Shown here one piece after another: positions 41,218 to 48,688 of a DNA stretch of 64,000 nucleotides. A program made the position numbers and the translations under genes. The stretch lies in the NCBI RefSeq assembly GCF_001643015.1, contig NZ_CP015623.1, positions 1-64,000 of the forward strand, given 5' to 3'. The stretch comes from Corynebacterium crudilactis (GTDB lineage Bacteria > Actinomycetota > Actinomycetes > Mycobacteriales > Mycobacteriaceae). The stretch's first letter is position 1. The number at the start of each line of letters is the position of its first letter. The notes beneath the pieces were generated by a model that saw only the letters and a list, made by a program, of their open reading frames with translations, did not search any database and was not told the origin of the DNA.

Positions 41218-42399
41218 ATGAGCCAGAGCGGATACAACCCTTTCGAAGATGATTCTGACAGCGACTTCGCCCCAGAATCACCCTCCAACGAGTCCGACCT
41301 TTTTGGGGACGACTCCATTTTTGGAGACGGATGGCCGGTCGAAGAACCTGATGACTTTTCCGAGGTCAACGGCACTACGACCACCAAACCCACCCCACTT
41401 GAGCGACCTCGCACACCTGCGCCACCAAGCACGCCGCAACCGCCAGCACCCGAGGTGCCCACCACCCCACGCATCATCAAAACCGAACCCGATGCGGACA
41501 TCATTGATGATCCACTAAAAAACGTGAAACCCACAGACTTTGGTGATTTCACCCCACAAACCTCCCGCTTTGTCGCCCCCAGCGCCGACGCGGTTCTCAC
41601 CGTCCCCTCCAAACAGTCCGCACACACCAAACTTGATGCTCCCGCAGATCCTGGCGAGCCAAAACGGTCGAAAAAAGAGCAACGCAACAACGACAAAATT
41701 GCGCGCCGTGCAGCCAAAGTGGAGAAGAAAAAGAGCGAGAAACGCCTCACCAAGCAGGAAAAAACTACAGAAAAACCACCCAAAAAAGCAGCCCCAGCAC
41801 CCAAAAAAAGGTCGCTGACAAAAATAAGCACCGCAGCCGCCGTTGTCGTACTTTTGGGCGTCGGTGCAGGAGGCCTGTACTGGATGAACACTTCGCTGAC
41901 CTCCCCTGGGGAAAGCACCACGGCATCCGCTGCAGAACCCACCACATCAGAACCAGTGGTCACCTCCACCACCGCTGTTCCCGAAATCACCCCACAAGAC
42001 AAGCTGGACAGTACTGTCGCGGCGACCTGTGAGCGGGCGGGCGGAACTTTTGCCGATGGGGACACGAGCACACCGGAGAAGACGATCCAGGGCTTCAACT
42101 ATTCGTATTTCACGAAGAAGGATGCGGTCTCCACTGCGACGTATCTTGATGATGGGCTTTTCGATTCGGTGGAATCCTTGCAGGAAGGCATTGATCACCC
42201 TGCCAACGGTGACGCTTTTTGTATCACCATCTCCCCGGAGTCGGAAACAGTGTTTGACGTGGGTGTAACCGAGTTTGTGCGCCCCGACACTGTGGATGAT
42301 GAAGTGGTGTCGTGGCGTACCGATCAGACTGTGACTGTGGAGAAGCAGGGTGAGGCCTGGAAGATTGTGGAGCAGTCGATTAACACCTCCAACGCCTAG
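41218..42399 (+). CDS. single-span membrane protein with acidic/Pro-rich cytoplasmic part
   Basis: 393 residues. Acidic N-terminus (YNPFEDDSDSDF), Pro-rich linker, Lys-rich segment (about 150-205), one membrane helix (about 208-230) and an outer domain of about 165 residues with two Cys. The layout resembles partner proteins of actinobacterial secretion or conjugation systems, with no named family. AAGGAGAA precedes the ATG. Its stop overlaps that of the convergent NurA-like gene by 4 bp. Confidence 0.7.
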   Translation: MSQSGYNPFEDDSDSDFAPESPSNESDLFGDDSIFGDGWPVEEPDDFSEVNGTTTTKPTPLERPRTPAPPSTPQPPAPEVPTTPRIIKTEPDADIIDDPLKNVKPTDFGDFTPQTSRFVAPSADAVLTVPSKQSAHTKLDAPADPGEPKRSKKEQRNNDKIARRAAKVEKKKSEKRLTKQEKTTEKPPKKAAPAPKKRSLTKISTAAAVVVLLGVGAGGLYWMNTSLTSPGESTTASAAEPTTSEPVVTSTTAVPEITPQDKLDSTVAATCERAGGTFADGDTSTPEKTIQGFNYSYFTKKDAVSTATYLDDGLFDSVESLQEGIDHPANGDAFCITISPESETVFDVGVTEFVRPDTVDDEVVSWRTDQTVTVEKQGEAWKIVEQSINTSNA

Positions 42400-43457
42400 C
42401 TTCGGTACTGGTTGGCTGCCTCGGGGTGGGTGGTGGAGAATTTCATGTCCACAGCACTCATGAGGTCGATGATCGCGGAGCTGACAGCTTTTTTGGCGGT
42501 TAAATCGACTAAGTGTTGTGGCAAAGGCTCAATGATGTGGGGGCCAACAATGTGGCTGTCGATGATGCTGGCAGCCACGTCCATATCGTTTTCTGCATTA
42601 TGGGGATTGGTGCAGGTTAACTCTATTTTTATGGCACGTCCGATGCCGTTTCTTGGCATGACGTAGGCGATGTGCGCGGAGACTTCCTCCCGCCATCGGC
42701 TGTAGTGCTGGTTGAGGACGTTGATCCATTTTTGTGCCGGGATGGACATGGCGGAAAGTTTTTTAATCTCAACTTTGAGGGCTTCCACTGCGATGCGGGT
42801 GGGGGTGCGTTGGCCACGGTCGAGGAGCAAGCTGACACAGGATCTGTCGCTTCGGGAGAGGAACCAGTCGTGAAGTTCTGGTGTCACATTGGGGGATGTG
42901 GCCCAGTGTTGGACGAATGCGCGGGCGGTGTCCTGTTTTGGGAGGGCTTTTAGGCGTCCCTGGATCGCCAAATCGACGTAGTTGGCGATGATGTGGTGTG
43001 CGTTTGAGCGGTTGAGGGTTTTGACGAGCGATGTGGAGGCAGCCTCATTCGTGTCTGTAAGGGCCGTAGCGACGGAAATGAGTGGTGTTACTAGTCCACC
43101 ATCCATCCAGACGTGTTCGTGGCTGCGTGAGGCTTCTACGGCCATTTTCATTTCTGTAAGTGCCATGACGGCACCGCGTAGTCGTTCAGCAGATGGGCCG
43201 ACTGGGGTGACGGCGGCGTCTGTGATGGCTTGGTGTTCGGCGGAGGTTGCGGCTGCAGCAGCGATCCACACGAGAGCATCTGTTTGGTGGCTGGCGACTG
43301 CGCCGTCGATACAGACAAGTTGGTGGGTTGTGGTGGGTTGTGGGTAAGTCAGGAGGTTTCCGGTGGCGTTGAGGGTGCGTTGGGCGGTGGTTTGTGAATT
43401 GGGGTCTGTTGATCCGAGGAATAGTTCTGCGTCTTGAAGGATGTCGGTTATGGGCAT
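42396..43457 (-). CDS. probable NurA-type nuclease
   Basis: 353 residues. Motif VCIDGAVASH (D51-G52) and, later, HVWMDGGLVTPL (D119-G120) match the two Asp-Gly motifs of NurA (first strand, and the L/M-D-G-x-L motif), with a Glu between (TEMKMA, E102). NurA is a dimeric 5'-3' exonuclease and endonuclease stimulated by HerA. The rest of the protein is divergent, so I give moderate confidence. It sits next to oriV, 2.5 kb from the HerA gene. AAAGGA precedes the ATG. Confidence 0.62.
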   Translation of the reverse strand: MPITDILQDAELFLGSTDPNSQTTAQRTLNATGNLLTYPQPTTTHQLVCIDGAVASHQTDALVWIAAAAATSAEHQAITDAAVTPVGPSAERLRGAVMALTEMKMAVEASRSHEHVWMDGGLVTPLISVATALTDTNEAASTSLVKTLNRSNAHHIIANYVDLAIQGRLKALPKQDTARAFVQHWATSPNVTPELHDWFLSRSDRSCVSLLLDRGQRTPTRIAVEALKVEIKKLSAMSIPAQKWINVLNQHYSRWREEVSAHIAYVMPRNGIGRAIKIELTCTNPHNAENDMDVAASIIDSHIVGPHIIEPLPQHLVDLTAKKAVSSAIIDLMSAVDMKFSTTHPEAANQYRS

Positions 43458-43480
43458 GGGGTGTCCTTTCGCTTGTGGTT

Positions 43481-43511
43481 ATTGTGCAAGCGGTTGGTGG
43501 GGTGGTGCCCG
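43481..43511 (-). promoter_or_regulatory. possible promoter of the NurA-like gene
   Basis: Leftward: CGGGCA (43511-43506), 13 nt, 6 nt, CACAAT (43486-43481). Lacks the full box. Confidence 0.35.
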
Positions 43512-43631
43512 GCTGGTGGGTGGGTGGGTTTTGTGCCCAATCAATCGCGGAGCGATTGTGCGGGAGGGCAACGAGCGGAGCGAGGCGACAGGTTTTTGGG
43601 TGAGGTTGCTGACTTCGTTGAGTGTGGTTTA

Positions 43632-43663
43632 CATATAGGTATTGCATATAGGGTGCATATAGG
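43632..43663. repeat. three CATATAGG repeats beside the iterons
   Basis: CATATAGG at 43632, 43645 and 43656. They lie at the left edge of the origin and could bind RepA or be part of the AT-rich unwinding zone. Confidence 0.5.
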
Positions 43664-43706
43664 GGGGTCGAATTTAGGGGGTTTGACCTGGCGTTTTACG
43701 GGGGTC

Positions 43707-43897
43707 GTGTTTCCAAATATGTTGTTCTGTGTTTCCAAATATGTCGTTTTTGGCCCTTTTTGTGTTTCCAAATATGTTGTTTGGGTTTCAGGTTTTTTGG
43801 CCGTGTTTCCAAATATGTTGTCGCCTGTGGATAACTTTTCGTGTTTCCAAATATGTTGTCGCCTGTGGATAACTTTTCGTGTTTCCAAATATGTTGT
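43707..43897 (+). other. origin of replication (oriV): six iterons and two DnaA boxes
   Basis: GTGTTTCCAAATATGTTGT (19 bp) occurs at 43707, 43729 (one change), 43762, 43803, 43841 and 43879, all in the same orientation. Perfect DnaA boxes (TGTGGATAA, the complement of TTATCCACA) sit between iterons 4-5 (43826-43834) and 5-6 (43864-43872), each in an identical 38-bp period. The iterons lie 64 bp past the 3' end of repA rather than in front of it. RepA binding to the iterons and DnaA recruitment is the expected initiation route. Confidence 0.9.
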
Positions 43898-43960
43898 TTT
43901 TGTGGGGCATGAGAAAGTCCCCAAAACGGTGGGTGGTGCCGCTGTGGGGACTGATGGTTT

Positions 43961-44926
43961 CTATTTGGTGTTTCGGGTGATTTTTCTCCTGTTTTTTCGC
44001 CTCACACTGGGTGCGGTGGGTTTGAGCATGAGGCCTTTTCCCCCATCGAGGACGCTAACTTTCGCATCCGGCCAGATTTCGTGGATTTTGGCGATAGCTT
44101 TTTTCAGTTTGACCGTGAAGTTTCGTCGCGCCACCGGGTCTTGTGGATCCATTTTTGTTCCGAATTGCTGCATGAGCTGCGTTAACGGCACGATGGTGGG
44201 GCGTCGAAGATAGCTAAATCTGTAGGAGAGCCACATGAAAACGTCGAGCGCGATTACTGAGCTTTTGATGTGGCGCACAATGTCCATGTCGATGGGGACT
44301 GCGTTGTTAACCAGCATGTCGAAGAATTCTTCGGTGAGGATGACGTGGCTGTCGTGGAGGAAGCGGTGGGGATCTTCACTGTTCCAGCGGAATTTCCAGG
44401 CTTTTCCTATGAGTGTCATGTGTCCGGTGGTGATGTTATCACCGTCGTGGGTGTAGTCGCGTTGTACAGAAAGGGTGGTGCTGAAAAGTCGGAGAAGTTG
44501 GTCTCGGGCGCGGTCGGAGGTGCTGTTTTTTCCGTAGCGGGTGTCGATTCCTACGTCTCGCATGAAGGCTGCGAGGTTGGTGCCAAAGGAGATTCGGAGA
44601 CGTTCTGGGTCAGTTTTGTCGTAGTCGAGGTGGTTCATTTGGGCGGCTTTGACCAGCCAACACATGATGAGACGTGGGTAAACCCCGTAGGGCAGTCCGT
44701 TGACGGAGGACATGGTGATGGTGAGGTTGCCGTTTTTGACGGTGTGGATGTGGTCGGTGGTTTTTCTGTAGGGGAAGGTGCCTTGGATTAGTGTGGCGTT
44801 GGCGTAGCCTACTGCGCTGCGTTCTTCTGGGGTGAGTTCTTGTACAACTGTTATGTTGTGTTGGCGGGCGAGTTCTTTTTCTTTTTTCTTGGTTGTTGCA
44901 GCGATTTGTTGGTGTTGTTGGGGCAT
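43961..44926 (-). CDS. repA: RepA_C-type plasmid replication initiator
   Basis: 321 residues. Recognised by the central stretch GLPYGVYPRLIMCWLVKAAQ, the FDMLVNNAVPIDMDIVRHIK region and SSVIALDVFMWLSYRFSYL, the hallmark of RepA_C plasmid initiators. The N-terminus is Lys/Gln-rich. It should bind the adjacent iterons as a winged-helix protein and start theta replication. AAGGAAACACA precedes the ATG at 44926. The CATATAGG repeats and iterons lie downstream. Copy-number control by iteron handcuffing is usual in such systems. Confidence 0.9.
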   Translation of the reverse strand: MPQQHQQIAATTKKKEKELARQHNITVVQELTPEERSAVGYANATLIQGTFPYRKTTDHIHTVKNGNLTITMSSVNGLPYGVYPRLIMCWLVKAAQMNHLDYDKTDPERLRISFGTNLAAFMRDVGIDTRYGKNSTSDRARDQLLRLFSTTLSVQRDYTHDGDNITTGHMTLIGKAWKFRWNSEDPHRFLHDSHVILTEEFFDMLVNNAVPIDMDIVRHIKSSVIALDVFMWLSYRFSYLRRPTIVPLTQLMQQFGTKMDPQDPVARRNFTVKLKKAIAKIHEIWPDAKVSVLDGGKGLMLKPTAPSVRRKNRRKITRNTK

Positions 44927-44955
44927 TGTGTTTCCTTCCCTTAGCTTTTGGGAGG

Positions 44956-44986
44956 AATTTATCGGTGGGGTGTGCACGGTTGCCCG
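44956..44986 (-). promoter_or_regulatory. plasmid-type promoter of repA
   Basis: Leftward: CGGGCA (44986-44981), GTGCACACCC (44977-44968), 6 nt, TAAATT (44961-44956). The initiator thus shares the promoter class of the DNA-repair genes. The remaining 44987-45197 gap shows no gene; it has a small inverted repeat CATTCC / GGAATG near 45138-45160. Confidence 0.65.
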
Positions 44987-45197
44987 GAGTGTGTTTTGTG
45001 GCTATTTTTTTACTGTTAAGTTGTCTGATGTCCTTGCTGATTTTACCTAGTTGGATTCTTTTATTATTTCAATAAAGTAATGGTCACCTTGGTGTTTTTT
45101 GATAAGCACCTCGGGGTATGGTCACAATCAAGTAACATTCATTCCTAAGTTTCTTGGAATGTTTTTCGGCGCTCAGGCATGAAAGTTGGGATTTTTA

Positions 45198-45671
45198 ATG
45201 AGCAAATCTAACGTGAAATTTAGTCACGAGAAATTTGCTCAACTGCGCGAACAGAAGGGGCTGACCGTCGCTGATTTCGCTGAAATCATCGACGTCAACT
45301 ACAAAACGGTCTGGTTGTGGGCGAAAGGCAAAACCATCCCCAGTCTGGAATCTTTAACCATCATCGCCCATATTCTGGAATGCGATCCAGGCAGATTGAT
45401 GAATATTGAACCAGGCAAAGAAACCCTCTCCGACCTGCGATACCTTAAACTGATTAGCGCTAAAGAGGTGGCAGACAACCTTGGAATTACTGTCCCCAGC
45501 TACACCGCCATTGAGCGCGGACAGTCAGCCATCAGTCCCCGCAGAGCCGCCACGCTTGCCATAATCTTGGGTTTTGATAAATCAAGAATCTATACAGCTT
45601 GGGATAATTCTCGGGCCGAGTACTTCCAAAAAATTGAGGAAAAATCTAGAAAGAAGAAACAAAGCAAATAA
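45198..45671 (+). CDS. XRE-type regulator with two helix-turn-helix domains
   Basis: 157 residues with two tandem HTH units: LREQKGLTVADFAEIIDVNY then KTVWLWAKGKTIPSLE, and SAKEVADNLGITVPSYTAIE then RGQSAISPRRA. A Lys-rich tail ends the protein. Only a weak ribosome site is seen before the ATG at 45198. No plasmid-type promoter. It may control the cassette to its right or repA to its left. Confidence 0.82.
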   Translation: MSKSNVKFSHEKFAQLREQKGLTVADFAEIIDVNYKTVWLWAKGKTIPSLESLTIIAHILECDPGRLMNIEPGKETLSDLRYLKLISAKEVADNLGITVPSYTAIERGQSAISPRRAATLAIILGFDKSRIYTAWDNSRAEYFQKIEEKSRKKKQSK

Positions 45672-45682
45672 CCCCCATTGAT

Positions 45683-45703
45683 GGGGTGGATAAAACCCAC
45701 CCC
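45683..45703 (+). terminator. hairpin after the XRE gene
   Basis: GGGGTGG / CCACCCC with a 7-nt loop, no long T-run. Confidence 0.4.
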
Positions 45704-45785
45704 TACTTACTGGGAAAAAATATCAAAATCGCTAGTATGCTTAACATAGGGTTTGTAGACAGATCAACAAAAAGAGGGTTTTCAG

Positions 45786-46187
45786 ATGAAACTAGCAATT
45801 CAACATCGCCTGCAATTCCTCGTTGACTACGTGTACCCCGCAGACCGTGGCCCCTACACAGCGGACGAGATAGCCGGCTTCACCGCAAAAAGCTCATTCA
45901 AAGTGTCGAGCACCGATGTCTCCAACATTCTTTCCGGAGAATTAACCGCCCCCAATGGTCATCAACTTAGGGCTTTAGCCCAAGTGTTTGAAGTTCCTAT
46001 CGAATTCTTCGAAACCACCAACCAGCAAGAATGGGACAGCTACGTCACCTGGATTAAAAAAGTGCGTGAACGTCTCAGCCCCGCCGAACTGCACGCTGCA
46101 CGCATCGACAATTGGTTTGAGAAAAGACAAAAACGGCGTGAACGCCGCAGAAAATCCATCCGGCAAAAAGGTGACTCCACCAGCTAA
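45786..46187 (+). CDS. EspR-like transcriptional regulator
   Basis: 133 residues. The start (HRLQFLVDYVYPADRGPYTA) and DVSNILSGELTAPNGHQLRA then LAQVFEVPIEFFE follow the layout of mycobacterial EspR, a helix-turn-helix regulator with an N-terminal arm. EspR-type regulators occur next to ImmA/IrrE peptidase genes in actinobacteria, as here. AGAGGG precedes the ATG. The stop overlaps that of the convergent PAP2-like gene by 4 bp. Confidence 0.82.
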   Translation: MKLAIQHRLQFLVDYVYPADRGPYTADEIAGFTAKSSFKVSSTDVSNILSGELTAPNGHQLRALAQVFEVPIEFFETTNQQEWDSYVTWIKKVRERLSPAELHAARIDNWFEKRQKRRERRRKSIRQKGDSTS

Positions 46188-46747
46188 AACGCCATTAGCG
46201 TCACGCAGGACACCATTAATCCCAGCAACGCACCAACACTCACTTCCCCCACTGTGTGATGGTTTAACGCCACACGAGACCACCCAATAACCGGTACTGC
46301 AACCACCGCAAAAAGCCACAACGGTGAAACCTCACCGGCCAGGAAAACCGTCACACACAACCACAATCCCACGTGAATTGACGCTTTGATCTTCCCCACC
46401 GCTGTCATCACAGTGAACAGCACAACAAACGCCAACGCCATCAAAACACCTGTCCACACCAGCGGATCAGTGGCGAGCACGCACAACACCCCAATGAGTG
46501 CGAGAACACACACCACAATCCCCACCAGAACGGGGCCGCGCTGGCGTTTAGAGGTCACATGGTGCCCACCGACATCTTTTGAGCGCATAAGCACCAAAAT
46601 CAGCACCATGGGAACAACACCAGTGCCAATGGCGGAAGCAGTCGCTGGCACCCAATTTTTGGTCACAGCCCCCAGGACGAGGAAAAACCCAATATTGATC
46701 ACCCAGGGGGCAAAAATTTCACTAACTACTGATGCTGCTCGCCTCAT
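46184..46747 (-). CDS. divergent PAP2-like membrane phosphatase
   Basis: 187 residues, five or six membrane helices. The C-terminal SRVALNHHTVGEVSVG resembles PAP2 motif III (S-R-x5-H-x3-D, here with Glu). Earlier, SKRQRGP and KASIHVG stand where K-x6-R-P and P-S-G-H should be, and both are degenerate. The family hydrolyses lipid phosphates; this member may have lost activity. It overlaps the 7TM gene by 26 bp, so they are cotranscribed. Confidence 0.6.
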   Translation of the reverse strand: MRRAASVVSEIFAPWVINIGFFLVLGAVTKNWVPATASAIGTGVVPMVLILVLMRSKDVGGHHVTSKRQRGPVLVGIVVCVLALIGVLCVLATDPLVWTGVLMALAFVVLFTVMTAVGKIKASIHVGLWLCVTVFLAGEVSPLWLFAVVAVPVIGWSRVALNHHTVGEVSVGALLGLMVSCVTLMAF

Positions 46748-47798
46748 GCGCGCCTTTCCTGGTTTTTTGGAGTTCGCGGGACACCATCACCAACCATGCT
46801 CGCTGAACGGATGTGGATGCGGCTGCAGGCAAACCCACCTTTGTTGGTAATTCACGGCCCTCAAGGTAGGCGACCAGCGTGGAAACTGGGTCGGTGGATT
46901 CACAAAATACGATTTCCACGCCATCTTTGTGGAGCATGAACCGTAGTGCGTCCATGGCGTCTGTCACGGTGTATCGTGCGCCATCACCAAAAATGAGTGA
47001 CGGCGATTTGCTGGTGGAAAGCTTCTCCATCAGCGGTTGCGTCCAACGCCGGAAAAGCATTGCAGTCACAATGCGCTGTGCTGGCAGGTAAATCACTGTG
47101 GTCATCCACAGGAGTGACGCCAGTAGTCCCAGAGGGGTGCGTAAAAGGTATTGATCGGGGCCGAGTTCACCGGTATAGAAGACCTCGAAGACACCTACGG
47201 TCGCGGTTGCCGTCCACAAAATTGTGGCGACCAGCGCGGAAAAAAGGATCCTACCTGCTGTTTTCTCAGGATTATGTGGTCCAATGATTGACCACATAAA
47301 AATCACGGTGATGATCAGGAAGGTGAGGACTAGGAAGTACGTGTACAGCTGAGATGCAAAGCCTAGAGGCTGGGCTTGCGCACAGGCTTGGAACTCGGGT
47401 GTGGTCTCAAAGGCACACAAGGCGCGATTACTGATCCACGACAAGTATGCGGTGATCGGCATGATGAAAACTAGTGTTTGTGCAGGTATGGACACTTTTC
47501 TGGGAACATTGATCTTGCCCCACACCATTGAGACAGACACTAAAGATATGAACAGAAAAACGTCTTTTAGTAGTGGGGAAATCGCCCGAATGCCTACGGT
47601 GGCAGTCAGCCACTCTTCGACTGGTGGAATCATCAAAACTGCGTATCCTGCCATCGACAGGCCAATGGCAGTCAAACTGAGTGCGTACAGGGTGCTACGC
47701 CGAATCGCCACATACAGCTGAACTAAAACAATTAAGGCCAAGGCAATCGCAATGACAAGTGGAACGGTGAAGTTGTCACTAGGTGACAAGTGAAACAT
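46722..47798 (-). CDS. seven-helix membrane protein (MAB_1171c-like family)
   Basis: 358 residues. Seven hydrophobic helices fill residues 10-235; a cytoplasmic tail of about 120 residues follows (AMLFRRWTQPLMEKL onward). This arrangement and its neighbours (ImmA/IrrE peptidase upstream, HTH regulator nearby) fit the actinobacterial MAB_1171c-type membrane protein family. Function unproven; a membrane sensor that controls the peptidase is a reasonable inference. Confidence 0.65.
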   Translation of the reverse strand: MFHLSPSDNFTVPLVIAIALALIVLVQLYVAIRRSTLYALSLTAIGLSMAGYAVLMIPPVEEWLTATVGIRAISPLLKDVFLFISLVSVSMVWGKINVPRKVSIPAQTLVFIMPITAYLSWISNRALCAFETTPEFQACAQAQPLGFASQLYTYFLVLTFLIITVIFMWSIIGPHNPEKTAGRILFSALVATILWTATATVGVFEVFYTGELGPDQYLLRTPLGLLASLLWMTTVIYLPAQRIVTAMLFRRWTQPLMEKLSTSKSPSLIFGDGARYTVTDAMDALRFMLHKDGVEIVFCESTDPVSTLVAYLEGRELPTKVGLPAAASTSVQRAWLVMVSRELQKTRKGAHEASSISS

Positions 47799-47815
47799 GG
47801 AAAAGTCCTTCTGTT

Positions 47816-48313
47816 TTAGGCGAGTCCGTAGATTAATTCACTGACCGCGCGGGGCCTGCCTGCACCGGGAAGGATGGTCAAGAATTCGGAAGCGAAGAAT
47901 TCAGCTTCCCATTCCGACTGCATCTGCTCCTGTCTGCTAAAACACGCTGGAAGCATTTTTCTATGCAGGGCCTCAAGACCCGGTGGGCAGCTAGAAAGAT
48001 CCAGATCGACCTCAACCCCTGGAATTCCTTTATGTCCCAACACCAGGTGTCCCAACTCGTGAGCCAGAGTGTGTTGGAGGGTCGCGCATCCTGGGGTGAC
48101 GGAAATCCGTGCGATGTCATCGGCTACGCGGGCGCAAGCCAGCCTTCCAGTTTCTAGGGAGGCAACTTTAATTGAAATCCCTTTTAGCCCTCGAATTTTC
48201 GCTGTAGCCGCTAGGACACTTTTCAGAGACAGGCCATTCTCGTCGGAAGCTGCAGTGTGAGCCAATTCACATGCAACGCGCCTAATTTTGCGCCGTTTTT
48301 TTAAGCTCATCAT
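47816..48313 (-). CDS. ImmA/IrrE-family metallopeptidase
   Basis: 165 residues. The zinc motif H-E-L-G-H is in TLAHELGHLVLGH, with a downstream Glu in SEWEAEFFASEFL. ImmA/IrrE proteases cut a partner repressor in response to a signal. The EspR-like or XRE regulator in this cassette is the likely target. GGAGAATC precedes the ATG at 48313; the 7TM gene starts 17 bp after its stop. Confidence 0.85.
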   Translation of the reverse strand: MMSLKKRRKIRRVACELAHTAASDENGLSLKSVLAATAKIRGLKGISIKVASLETGRLACARVADDIARISVTPGCATLQHTLAHELGHLVLGHKGIPGVEVDLDLSSCPPGLEALHRKMLPACFSRQEQMQSEWEAEFFASEFLTILPGAGRPRAVSELIYGLA

Positions 48314-48393
48314 TTTGATTCTCCTGCACAGATAACGGGTGCACCATAACCTACCGGGCTGCGGAAAGAAGCAAAATTCGACAGGACTGTTTA

Positions 48394-48420
48394 TTAGCCT
48401 AAATTTTCCTGCTAGGCTAA
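48394..48420. promoter_or_regulatory. inverted repeat upstream of the ImmA/IrrE operon
   Basis: TTAGCCT (48394-48400) and AGGCTAA (48414-48420) separated by 13 bp, 81 bp upstream of the start codon. A good size for an HTH dimer site, perhaps for the EspR-like regulator. Confidence 0.5.
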
Positions 48421-48529
48421 ATCTCAGCGCGCCTCAATTGTAAAGAATGCGCGTGTGATTAACTAACGCAAGGGCACATTGCCCCACTTTTGCCGACCCC
48501 AGGAGACCGTGCGCTGATCTGAATTTAAC

Positions 48530-48544
48530 CCCTCGAATCGAGGG
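48530..48544. repeat. short hairpin in the 48676 leader
   Basis: CCCTCGA / TCGAGGG around a single base. It lies to the left of the predicted antisense RNA terminator. Confidence 0.4.
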
Positions 48545-48569
48545 CCGGAAAAATTTAATAGCGGGGATA

Positions 48570-48688
48570 CAAAAATTCCCCTCGTGGAGTGACAGCCACA
48601 AGGGGAATGAAAGTTTTTGTTTGAGGGAAGTGTCCAGCTTCTTCTCAAAATTCCCCCGAATTGAAGGGAATGACGATGCGGATCGTTG
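48570..48688 (-). ncRNA. candidate antisense (countertranscribed) RNA opposite the 48676 gene leader
   Basis: A leftward promoter-like pair TTGCCA (about 48725) and TATCCT (about 48700) would start an RNA near 48688. It ends in a hairpin (48575-48608: ATTCCCCT / AGGGGAAT, nested GTGG/CCAC) with TTTTTG on the minus strand. On the + strand the same hairpin is followed by GAAAGTTTTTG, so it could act as an attenuator. This is the layout of ctRNA control of plasmid rep genes. No direct evidence of transcription. Confidence 0.4.

Noticed and set aside
40029..42098. A 689-codon open frame on the minus strand opposite the two surface-protein genes
   Set aside because: The + strand genes have ribosome sites, a signal peptide and a membrane helix in the right places. 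The minus frame is Gly/Val/Trp-rich, typical of an antisense shadow of Thr/Pro/Ala-rich coding, and crosses a strong terminator.
43550..43600. Hairpin-like GAGCG / CGCTC repeats left of the origin
   Set aside because: Repeats are short and in the same direction (GGAGCGA, CGGAGCGAGG); no stable stem and no T-run.
46184..46747. Active PAP2 phosphatase call
   Set aside because: Motifs I and II are degenerate and the motif III Asp is Glu, so only a divergent family resemblance is claimed.
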